Source: Aquimarina sp. TRL1
Lineage (GTDB): Bacteria > Bacteroidota > Bacteroidia > Flavobacteriales > Flavobacteriaceae
Assembly (NCBI RefSeq): GCF_013365535.1
Contig: NZ_CP053590.1
Location: 2,656,501-2,720,500 of the forward strand
Length of the DNA stretch: 64,000 nt
Direction: 5' to 3'
In this document: one piece after another, positions 56,451 through 64,000 of the stretch
Position numbering within the stretch: position 1 is the stretch's first letter
How the letters are laid out: each line of letters begins with the position of its first letter
Notes under the pieces: model-generated
What the model was told of the DNA's origin: nothing
The model's input: the letters and a program-made list of their open reading frames with translations, nothing else
The model's database searches: none
Translations under genes and position numbers: made by a program

Positions 56451-56966
56451 ATGAAAAAATTAATGATTTCGGCAAGCTTTCTTATTCTTATCGGTATTGT
56501 TACAGCAACTGCTCAATGTAGATGTTATGAAAAAACTTCTGTGTATTATAGCGGGAATCCTGAAGGAGGAAAAGAAATAGGGTTTATCTCTAACAATAGA
56601 TTCTATCAGAAGACAAGTGTTTATTATAGTGGGAACCCTGAAGGAGGAAAGGAAATAGGGTTTGTTTCTAATAATAGATTCTATCAAAAGACTTCGGTTT
56701 ATTACAGTGGAAATCCTGAAGGGGGAAAAGAAATAGGGTTTATGTCCAATGATAGAGCCTATGAAAAAACTTCTGTATACTACAGTGGGAACCCTGAAGG
56801 AGGAAAAGAACTTGGGTTTGTTTCTGGAGAGTACGGATATGAAAAAACTTCTGTGTATTATAGTGGTAATCCCGAAGGAGGAAAGAAAGTTCTAATCACT
56901 AATGGATGTAATAATACTGAGAAAACAGCTGCTTTACTAGCATATCTGTCAATACTTAGAGGATGA
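56451..56966 (+). CDS. Secreted protein of 27-residue tandem repeats
   Basis: 171 residues from ATG at 56451 (MKKLMISASFLIL); the upstream ATG at 56367 would precede a perfect signal peptide. Signal peptide 1-22, mature protein starting QCRCYEKTS. Five repeats of KTSVYYSGNPEGGK separated by about 13 variable residues (EIGFVSNNRFYQ) follow, each 81 bp in DNA, the last truncated. The invariant YYSGNPEGGK suggests a beta-solenoid or a ligand-binding repeat. It matches no family I know. Codons for the repeated residues vary, so the repeats are old or kept by selection. Confidence 0.75.
   Translation: MKKLMISASFLILIGIVTATAQCRCYEKTSVYYSGNPEGGKEIGFISNNRFYQKTSVYYSGNPEGGKEIGFVSNNRFYQKTSVYYSGNPEGGKEIGFMSNDRAYEKTSVYYSGNPEGGKELGFVSGEYGYEKTSVYYSGNPEGGKKVLITNGCNNTEKTAALLAYLSILRG
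56520..56895 (+). repeat. 81-bp tandem repeats within the secreted repeat protein
   Basis: Four full units and one partial unit, each centred on the codons for SVYYSGNPEGGK. Third-position differences between units show protein-level conservation beyond DNA identity. Confidence 0.8.
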
Positions 56967-56982
56967 TTTTTAAAATCCCTAA

Positions 56983-57015
56983 AATAAGGCTTTACCAAAA
57001 AATGGTAAAGCCTTA
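56983..57015. terminator. Strong bidirectional hairpin terminator
   Basis: ATAAGGCTTTACC / GGTAAAGCCTTAT with an A-rich 7-nt loop, 17 nt after the repeat-protein stop. It also contains the stop codon of the convergent pseudogene. Confidence 0.8.
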
Positions 57016-57600
57016 TGGATGAAATTCTAATCTGGCAGTAACATCAGGAAATTGAGCTGTAATAGCAGCTTTATCCTGTAGCCTCATTCCGGTCCAGTTA
57101 TAAGCTCTCTTAATACCTCCATTTTTCATAAAATAGATTTGCGATTGATCACTATGTTGAAATCCTATAGTATGAGCTAACTCATGAGTCATGACTAAAA
57201 ACCTTCTACAGGACGACCTGCTTTATCAGAGAAATCAGCCCTTACAGGAGAAAAACCGAACCCGATTTTAGCTTTCCCAGATATGATAATATCAGCTTAC
57301 CCTCCGTTAGTTGTTCTGTGTATACTGATTCCAGCAAAGGAAGAGTTCCATTCATATTGTTCAGAAATACGCTGATACTCCCTAGCCTTAAAAACAGCTG
57401 AAAACCTAACAAAGTGTTGCCCTTTTTTGAGTGTTAGCAGAATCTAAAAATGAAATATCCCTATTCCCTTTTTGAAGCACTTCCAGCTCTTCAATAATTA
57501 CTGTTTCCTGATTATCTTTTCACAAGAAGTAAATAAAGCTGCAATGCACATGATGGCAGGTAATAATATGGTTGAGGATTTTAAAAATGTAGTTTTCGCT
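57013..57600 (-). pseudogene. M57-type 'HEIGH' metalloprotease lipoprotein, decayed
   Basis: In three frames on the minus strand one can read a lipoprotein signal (CIAALFTSCEK), the segment EYQRISEQYEWNSSF, then ADIIISGKAKIGFGFSPV and, in the last frame, VMTHELAHTIGFQHSD, the HExxHxxGxxH zinc site of M57-like (dual-action HEIGH) proteases. The end reads IKRAYNWTGMRL and stops at 57013. Several in-frame stops and frame changes, and no start codon for the first part, make this a dead gene. Confidence 0.75.
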
Positions 57601-58467
57601 GTAAATTAAGTTTTAAGAGTTTGTTTTCATTTTATAAGATATTAAGTAATCTTATGCTTATCTGTATTTTTCGAATTAACATCTGTTTAATGGATGTTGA
57701 TTTTATTCAAAAAAAGTAGTAACACTAAATAAAAATAATACATGATTGTATAGTAAGTTATTACAATAGTTATTGTTTAAATAACTCATATGGTTTAGGA
57801 ATAAATATGTACTGGATAGGAATGGTAGGATTTTAGTAAAACATAAGGAATAGAAGATGACTGAGACAAACTAGAATAGAAAAGAATGCTAAGAAAAGAA
57901 TACGGACAATACCGGAACGCTACGAAAGACATGTTTTGAGTAACAAGGGGGCATTAATTTGATGTAAAGATTTAAAAACGAAAGCCTTTTTTGATTTTAT
58001 GTGTTTTCCGAATATTTTTGTGGGATAAAATAAATAAGAACATAGAGAAGCATCTGTATAAATTGTTGAAATGTTTAGATCTGATTAAACAGGTGATTCT
58101 AAAAAGAGGGTGTTGTTAATTAGTAAGTAGAATGATGAAGATTTTATATGGCTAGGAGCTCATTTTATGATAATAAAATTGTGATGTAAAATCAATTTTA
58201 TCAGGGAAGAACTTAACCAAAACAAGTAAAATTTATACGTGGGGTGCAATAAAAAAGTTTAAAAACATAAAAGATTTACTAATTTAGCTACCCGCACAAT
58301 AGAAATATTGTAGGAGACAGTGTCAGATTGTAAGCGGCGGCTGTTATCAACTGAAATCTCGTTTAACCAAAACATTAGAAATATAGACTATATGGAGGCA
58401 TTAATTAATTTCACATGTAAGAGTAAACTTATAGATTTTTCCTTAATGCCCAAAAGATAATTTTTTT
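57601..58467. other. Long intergenic region before acnB
   Basis: 867 nt with no ORF worth naming. Near 58280 TAATTTAG lies in a context similar to a -7 element (TAnnTTTG) and may serve acnB with a long leader of about 180 nt. Confidence 0.35.
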
Positions 58468-61266
58468 ATGCACAGATATATTGAATACCTCAAGGAAATT
58501 GAAGAGCGAAAAGGTCAGGGACTTCATCCGAAGCCGATCGATGGAGCAGAATTACTAAGTGAAGTCATAGTACAAATCAAAGATGTAGCAAATGAACATC
58601 GAAAAGATTCTCTCAATTTCTTTATTTATAACGTATTGCCAGGAACCACTAGTGCTGCTGGTGTTAAAGCTGAATTTTTAAAAGAAATTATTCTTGGCGA
58701 ATCTATTGTAGAAGAGATCTCACCTGCTTTTGCCTTCGAACAATTATCACATATGAAGGGAGGTCCCTCTATTAAGGTGTTATTAGATTTAGCTTTAAGT
58801 GATGATGTTTCTATCGCCAATGAAGCAGCAAAGGTACTAAAGACACAGGTATTCCTTTATGAAGCAGATACAGAGCGCTTAGAAGAAGCGTTCAAAAATG
58901 GAAATGAAATAGCCAAAGAAATTATCGAGAGTTATGCAAAAGCAGAATTCTTTACAAAATTACCAGAGGTTGCAGAAGAGATTAAAGTTGTTACTTATAT
59001 AGCAGGAGTGGGAGATATTTCTACAGATTTACTCTCTCCAGGAAGTGATGCGCATTCCAGATCAGATCGTGAGCTACATGGTAAGTGTATGTTCGAACAT
59101 AATAAAGAACGACAAAATGAGCTCATGGAACTCCAGGAGAAACATCCTGATAAAACAGTGATGCTCATAGCAGAAAAAGGAACAATGGGAGTAGGGTCAT
59201 CCAGAATGTCAGGGGTGAACAATGTAGCTCTTTGGATAGGGAAACAAGCAAGTCCATACGTGCCGTTTATTAATATAGCTCCAATCGTTGCAGGAACCAA
59301 TGGAATCTCTCCTATATTCCTTACGACTGTTGGGGTTACCGGAGGGATTGGGATCGATCTAAAAAACTGGGTAAAAAAGTATGATGAAGCAGGAAATCTT
59401 GTACTGGATGAGGATGGAGAACCAGTTCTTGAGCAGGCGTATTCTGTAGAAACAGGTACAGTGCTTACTATTAATACTAAAAAGAAGAAATTGTATAAAG
59501 GAGATGAGGAATTAATTGATATTTCTTCATCACTGACTCCTCAGAAAATGGAGTTTATAAAAGCAGGAGGGTCATATGCTATTGTATTTGGGAAAAAGCT
59601 TCAGACTTTTGCGGCTAAGGTATTGGGAGTAGAGATACCACCAGTATTTGCAGCTTCCAAAGAAATTTCTCACGAGGGTCAGGGACTTACCGCTGTAGAA
59701 AAAATATTCAATAAAAACGCTGTTGGAACTTCAGGCGCAACATTACATGCAGGATCCTATGTACGAGTAGAGGTAAATATTGTAGGTTCACAGGATACTA
59801 CAGGATTGATGACTTCTCAAGAGTTAGAAATGATGGCGGCTACAGTGATTTCCCCAATCGTTGATGGGGCTTATCAATCAGGTTGTCATACAGCTTCTGT
59901 ATGGGATTTGAAAGCGCAGAGAAATATTCCAAGATTGATGAAGTTTATGAACGACTTCGGTCTTATTACAGCACGTGATCCGAAAGGAGCATATCACTCA
60001 ATGACAGATGTAATTCATAAAGTATTAAATGATATTACCGTAAATGATTGGGCAATAATAATAGGAGGAGATTCTCATACAAGAATGTCTAAGGGGGTTG
60101 CATTTGGTGCAGACTCAGGAACTGTTGCACTTGCACTTGCTACAGGAGAAGCTTCCATGCCGATACCAGAGTCCGTAAAAGTGACTTTTAAAGGAAAAAT
60201 GAAGGATCATATGGATTTCCGGGATGTAGTACATGCTACTCAGGCACAGATGTTAAAGGAGTTTGGAGGAGAGAATGTTTTCCAGGGAAGAGTTATTGAA
60301 GTACATATCGGAACATTACCTTCTGATCAGGCTTTTACTTTTACCGATTGGACAGCAGAAATGAAAGCCAAAGCCTCTATTTGTATCTCTCAGGATGATA
60401 CACTTATCGAATCTCTGGAGATTGCCAAAGGTAGAATTCAGATCATGATCGATAAAGGAATGGATAATGAAAAACAAGTACTTCAGGGACTAATTGATAA
60501 AGCAGATCAGAGAATTGCAGAAATCAAGTCTGGTGAAAAACCAGCTCTTACACCTGATGATAATGCTAAGTATTATGCAGAGTTTGTTGTTGATTTGGAT
60601 ATTATTGATGAACCAATGATTGCAGATCCTGATGTACATAATGAAGATGTTTCAAAACGATATACTCATGACACGATTAGAGCACTCTCTTTCTATGGAG
60701 GAGACAAAAAGGTAGATCTTGGTTTTGTAGGATCTTGTATGGTGCATAAAGGGGATCTTAAGATCGTATCGCATATGCTTAGAAATTTAGAAAAAAAACA
60801 TGGAAATGTAGAGTTTAACGCGCCTCTTGTGGTGACTGCTCCAACCTACAATATTATTGATGAACTCAAAGAAGAAGGAGATTGGGAGCTTCTTCAAAAA
60901 TATTCCGGTTTCGAATTTGATGATGCCGCTCCCAAAAGTACTGCACGTACAGAATATGATAATATGATGTACCTGGAGAGACCTGGGTGTAATCTCTGTA
61001 TGGGGAATCAGGAAAAAGCAGAAAAAGGAGATACAGTAATGGCTACATCTACACGTTTATTTCAGGGACGTGTGGTAGCAGATTCAGATCGTAAAAAAGG
61101 AGAATCATTATTGGCATCAACTCCAGTGGTAGTGCTTGCTGCAATTTTGGGGCGAACTCCTACAATAGAAGAATATGAAGCGGCAGTAGAAGGAATTAAA
61201 TTAACTCAATTTGCTCCACCGTTAAAGAAGCTAACTTCAGGTCCAGGTCATAAAATTTCTTACTAG
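58468..61266 (+). CDS. acnB: Aconitate hydratase B (bifunctional with 2-methylisocitrate dehydratase)
   Basis: 932 residues, longer than E. coli AcnB (about 865) as usual in this phylum. It catalyses citrate-isocitrate interconversion in the TCA cycle and can hydrate 2-methyl-cis-aconitate. The N-terminal HEAT-like region, the swivel domain and the catalytic [4Fe-4S] domain are all there; cluster ligands are seen in QSGCHTASVWD, FVGSCMVHKGD-type segments and RPGCNLCMGNQ. Substrate-binding motifs GGDSHTRMSKG and TSTRLFQGRVV are intact. This is the clearest core-chromosome gene in the window; it has its own terminator. Confidence 0.97.
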   Translation: MHRYIEYLKEIEERKGQGLHPKPIDGAELLSEVIVQIKDVANEHRKDSLNFFIYNVLPGTTSAAGVKAEFLKEIILGESIVEEISPAFAFEQLSHMKGGPSIKVLLDLALSDDVSIANEAAKVLKTQVFLYEADTERLEEAFKNGNEIAKEIIESYAKAEFFTKLPEVAEEIKVVTYIAGVGDISTDLLSPGSDAHSRSDRELHGKCMFEHNKERQNELMELQEKHPDKTVMLIAEKGTMGVGSSRMSGVNNVALWIGKQASPYVPFINIAPIVAGTNGISPIFLTTVGVTGGIGIDLKNWVKKYDEAGNLVLDEDGEPVLEQAYSVETGTVLTINTKKKKLYKGDEELIDISSSLTPQKMEFIKAGGSYAIVFGKKLQTFAAKVLGVEIPPVFAASKEISHEGQGLTAVEKIFNKNAVGTSGATLHAGSYVRVEVNIVGSQDTTGLMTSQELEMMAATVISPIVDGAYQSGCHTASVWDLKAQRNIPRLMKFMNDFGLITARDPKGAYHSMTDVIHKVLNDITVNDWAIIIGGDSHTRMSKGVAFGADSGTVALALATGEASMPIPESVKVTFKGKMKDHMDFRDVVHATQAQMLKEFGGENVFQGRVIEVHIGTLPSDQAFTFTDWTAEMKAKASICISQDDTLIESLEIAKGRIQIMIDKGMDNEKQVLQGLIDKADQRIAEIKSGEKPALTPDDNAKYYAEFVVDLDIIDEPMIADPDVHNEDVSKRYTHDTIRALSFYGGDKKVDLGFVGSCMVHKGDLKIVSHMLRNLEKKHGNVEFNAPLVVTAPTYNIIDELKEEGDWELLQKYSGFEFDDAAPKSTARTEYDNMMYLERPGCNLCMGNQEKAEKGDTVMATSTRLFQGRVVADSDRKKGESLLASTPVVVLAAILGRTPTIEEYEAAVEGIKLTQFAPPLKKLTSGPGHKISY

Positions 61267-61322
61267 GATTTGGAATTTAGTGTTTCTCCATCTGTATTCT
61301 TGATATGAGTGGAAACATAAAA

Positions 61323-61360
61323 AATAGTAAAGCCAGATATTTCTATCTGGCTTTACTATT
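61323..61360. terminator. Hairpin terminator
   Basis: AATAGTAAAGCCAGATA / TATCTGGCTTTACTATT with a 4-nt loop, 56 nt after acnB; symmetrical enough to stop the convergent LytTR gene too. Confidence 0.85.
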
Positions 61361-61396
61361 TTTATATACGGGAGTATTCTGTATTACATAACAGTA

Positions 61397-61657
61397 TCAA
61401 ATATCACCACCCAACCACTTTTTGAAGGTACCGATTTTTTCGATAGCGACTGTAACCTGTACTTCCTTAGTAGCCGGAGTAAGGTGTAGGATAATTTTTG
61501 ATTTAGAGGAATAATACATTTTAGAAATAGAAGAAGTATGAATAATATATTTTCTGTTTACTCTATAAAACTCTTTTGGGTTTATCAGATGTTCAACATT
61601 TTTTAATGAATATTCAATAGGTAATCGTTCCGCGTTTTTTAATTTAATAAATGTCAT
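61397..61657 (-). pseudogene. LytTR domain fragment of a response regulator
   Basis: 86 codons from ATG at 61657 give a LytTR domain (NPKEFYRVNRKYIIHTSSIS). The open frame continues upstream without an ATG to a stop near 61755 and adds YKKRFLVKTGNQLKTITIED and IAYFYSEDK, the normal start of a LytTR domain behind a receiver. The receiver domain is missing. Either a 5'-truncated pseudogene or, less likely, a stand-alone LytTR protein with a non-ATG start. Confidence 0.6.
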
Positions 61658-61786
61658 TTTATCCTCTGAATAAAAATAGGCGATATCTTCTATTGTAATT
61701 GTTTTTAGCTGGTTTCCTGTTTTTACCAGAAAACGTTTTTTGTAGGAGTCTTATTGAGAGGATTAGTGATCTCTTTAAGAAAAAAG

Positions 61787-61819
61787 AAAAGAGGTTGTCC
61801 AATCAGGACAACCTCTTTT
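61787..61819. terminator. Hairpin terminator
   Basis: AAAAGAGGTTGTCC / GGACAACCTCTTTTT with a 5-nt loop. It lies 36 nt downstream of the stop of the minus-strand protease gene and works on either strand. Confidence 0.8.
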
Positions 61820-61854
61820 TAGCATTATAATTCACGTTATGTGGTATTGGCAGA

Positions 61855-63579
61855 TTACTTTTTTACAAAAGAAGTCGTATAATTGGCTCCGTTAGAAGTA
61901 ACCTTTAACGTATAAGTACCAGCGTTTAATTCTGAGATATTTACAGTAGACTGGTATTTTCCTTTGATAACAGTTCTACCAAGCATATCAACGATTTTAA
62001 ACATTGCATTTTCTGTTGGATTAAAAACAATATTTAGTTCTTTGTTAGAGGGAACTGGATACACACTGATTTTATCTATTGGAGGTGCAATTTTACCAGA
62101 TTTATTACCATTACAAGATGAAATGAATTTCCACCCTCTATACGTTAGTTCCCAAAGGTTTCCTCTGTGAACAACTTTATCTCCTACGCGATAGCGAACC
62201 CCCCATCTCCATGGAGCTACTCCATCACAAACACCAGTCGTATCTCCTGTAGTTGTTGCCGTAGCGGTGTTACTGTATCTTGATTTATTTCCTGCAGCGT
62301 CCATCGCTAATACTTTGAAAGAATATCTGGTATTAGCTGTTAATCCTGTTACCTGGTATCGTGTACCTTCTACAGTTGCGATCATGGTATTTTCCTGGTA
62401 TACACCATATCCGGTTACACCTACATTATCAGTAGAAGCCCCCCAGCTAAGGTCAATGGTGGTTTTAGTGGCATTTCCGGCAGTTAAGTTAGTAGGAGCT
62501 GTAGGAGCTTGCGTATCCGAGGTATCTCCTGGTAGGGTAGTTGCTCTGGCGGTATTACTAAATCTTGATTTATTCCCTGCGGCATCCTTAGCCAATACCT
62601 TAAAAGTATACGCTGTCCCAGCTGTTAATCCCACAGCCTGGTATCTTGTTCCAGATACTGTTCCGATCATGGTATTTCCTTGATATACCTCATATCCAGT
62701 TACACCTACATTGTCAGTAGAAGCAGTCCAGGTAAGATCAATAGTTGTTTGCGTTACATTTCCTGCTGTTAGATTCGCAGGTGCTGTAGGCGCTTGTGTG
62801 TCTGAACCTCCTGTTTCTGTATAAGGTTTAATTCCTGTTTGTCTTTCGATCCAGGAAGCTGCATTAGCAACATTCCCCCAAAAACCATAATCAGTACATG
62901 GAGTTCCTTCTCCACCACTTACTGCTCCAACTAAAATTCTTTCTGACTTGTCACTATTGTATACAACTAGTGGTCCCCCACTGTCTCCTCTACATACCAT
63001 TCTTCCTTCTGTTTCCTCTACTCTGATGCGCTCATCAGATAATTGAACTACTCCAAACTTCAATAAGGCTCCTTGTAAGTGGTCTGGACTACCTGAATTA
63101 GGACCTAAAGCTCCCCATCCAGTAGCGTAACAATCCTTTCCTTGTTTAACATACCCTTTTGTAAAAACATCTGCAGAAGCATACCTGATAGATTTTGCAT
63201 ATTTTCCTGATAGATCTAATGGAGTGCTTAATTCTAAAAGACTCAAATCACATCCCGAACATGGAAAATTAATCACTCTTTTTACTGTTGATGTTTGCCC
63301 GGTAGAACGATCACTTCTTTTGGTGTACCCAACTCCAATTCTTCTTCCGACCATTCCATTAACACAATGTTTCGCAGTAAGAATCCAGGTTGGTCCGAGA
63401 ATAGTACCTCCACAACCTCCTAAGTCTGCTTGATATGGATGGTTCTCAATTAAAACATCTTCCCCATTCTTAATTTTCATAGTTGGGTTTTTCTTAGATC
63501 CAGGTTTTCCCTGTGCTTGTAGTTGCGTTGTGATCACACAACATAACAAGCTTAAAATAAGTACATAAAACTTTTTCAT
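61855..63579 (-). CDS. Trypsin-like (S1) protease with FN3, carbohydrate-binding-like and T9SS domains
   Basis: 574 residues. Signal peptide 1-23; S1 domain with His71 (LTAKHCV, where most family members have TAAHC), Asp111 (CDLSLLEL) and Ser200 (CRGDSGGPLV); two FN3 domains in tandem (DTQAPTAPANLTAGNVTQTT and a close copy starting DTQAPTAPTNL); a small tryptophan-rich domain (WRWGVRYRVGDKVVHRGNLW) like CBM5/12 chitin-binding modules; and a T9SS type A end (VYPVPSNKELNIVFN). A secreted protease possibly held on chitin or other polysaccharide (inference). The FN3 copies are similar in DNA. Confidence 0.92.
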   Translation of the reverse strand: MKKFYVLILSLLCCVITTQLQAQGKPGSKKNPTMKIKNGEDVLIENHPYQADLGGCGGTILGPTWILTAKHCVNGMVGRRIGVGYTKRSDRSTGQTSTVKRVINFPCSGCDLSLLELSTPLDLSGKYAKSIRYASADVFTKGYVKQGKDCYATGWGALGPNSGSPDHLQGALLKFGVVQLSDERIRVEETEGRMVCRGDSGGPLVVYNSDKSERILVGAVSGGEGTPCTDYGFWGNVANAASWIERQTGIKPYTETGGSDTQAPTAPANLTAGNVTQTTIDLTWTASTDNVGVTGYEVYQGNTMIGTVSGTRYQAVGLTAGTAYTFKVLAKDAAGNKSRFSNTARATTLPGDTSDTQAPTAPTNLTAGNATKTTIDLSWGASTDNVGVTGYGVYQENTMIATVEGTRYQVTGLTANTRYSFKVLAMDAAGNKSRYSNTATATTTGDTTGVCDGVAPWRWGVRYRVGDKVVHRGNLWELTYRGWKFISSCNGNKSGKIAPPIDKISVYPVPSNKELNIVFNPTENAMFKIVDMLGRTVIKGKYQSTVNISELNAGTYTLKVTSNGANYTTSFVKK

Positions 63580-64000
63580 GATTTAGTGGTTTTAAAAAAA
63601 TTAAAATGATTTGTTCTTTTTAAACACCGCTTATTGCAAAATATTTTGAGGGCAAAATTGCATATTCGAACAAGAAAAATGTAAGATTTAACCTCTAAAC
63701 CCAAAAAAAAGAGGTGCTAATGGGTATTTGTCTATAATTCATGTGCTTACGTCTGAATTTTAAAAATGAGTTATTGCTGAAATACAAATGAAGATTTATG
63801 TGTAATTAACTATATTTTAGCTTTTTAGGGGTTTCTTACAATAATTTTGTTAAAAAAATTACAACAAATTTTTTACCCTCTAGAAGACCTCAAAAATAAA
63901 GGAAGTAAGACAATTAATTCATCATGAGGTTTTCTTCTTCCTTATTTGAAAGGGAGTTGTCTTTTTGTTAATGTTAAACAAACAACTCAGGAGACTTTAT
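63580..64000. other. Intergenic region at the right edge
   Basis: 421 nt upstream of the trypsin-like protease gene. On the minus strand TATTTTGC about 55 nt upstream of the start (63640) resembles a -7 element but is one base short of the TAnnTTTG consensus. No ORF or RNA that I can support. Confidence 0.35.

Noticed and set aside
1..64000. CRISPR array
   Set aside because: No series of short direct repeats with regular unique spacers was found; the regular repeats present are coding (240 bp and 81 bp).

Overview
This window looks like chromosome of a marine member of the Bacteroidota, most likely family Flavobacteriaceae (Aquimarina-like is a guess from gene content, not a proven placement). 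The reasons are a low G+C content by eye, almost no Shine-Dalgarno-led starts, several secreted enzymes ending in type IX secretion (T9SS) sorting domains, a SusC/SusD pair under an ECF sigma/FecR switch, LytTR regulators, a Bacteroidota-type TssD (Hcp) protein and RHS proteins with a DUF6443-type domain.

Layout. 1-6873 (minus): a two-gene RHS operon; the second gene has five 240-bp tandem Ig-like repeats and runs off the left edge. 7050-9795: a membrane protein, then four small genes, two of them paralogues of each other and two HTH-like, divergent from a phage CI-like repressor. 9764-11073 (minus): an overlapping three-gene set (small acidic lipoprotein, four-TM protein, coiled-coil protein). 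11949-14187 (plus): a compact orphan type VI secretion cassette made of an extended TssD, a probable effector with an HExxxH motif and a lipoprotein that probably gives immunity. 14563-19524 (minus): a two-gene candidate antiphage operon made of a 694-residue protein I do not recognise and a DUF4297/Cap4-like nuclease-STAND NTPase-TPR protein. It is bracketed by inverted copies of one IS end; the right copy belongs to a complete IS (19779-21206) that cuts off a dnaC-like remnant. A PIF1-like helicase and a dead IS3-type orfA follow.

23685-33124 (plus): ECF sigma factor, FecR anti-sigma, SusC-type receptor with STN domain, SusD lipoprotein, surface lipoprotein and a T9SS-exported M23 peptidase, a plausible signalling and uptake locus. 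33409-46557: Crp/Fnr regulator, CPBP protease, tail-fibre-like protein, two T9SS subtilases, a T9SS beta-helix protein, an OmpA relic and a beta-propeller lipoprotein. 46831-56966: an intradiol dioxygenase-like protein, LytTR regulators with a LytS-like kinase, a double-glycine leader peptide, a DUF5018-like lipoprotein and a secreted protein of 27-residue repeats. 57013-63579: a dead M57-type protease, the housekeeping aconitase acnB, a truncated LytTR gene and a T9SS trypsin-like protease.

The accessory material lies mainly in 7-23 kb. The best candidates for undescribed biology are the STAND operon with its unknown partner and the TssD/effector/immunity cassette. All functional statements are from reading motifs; no database search was possible.
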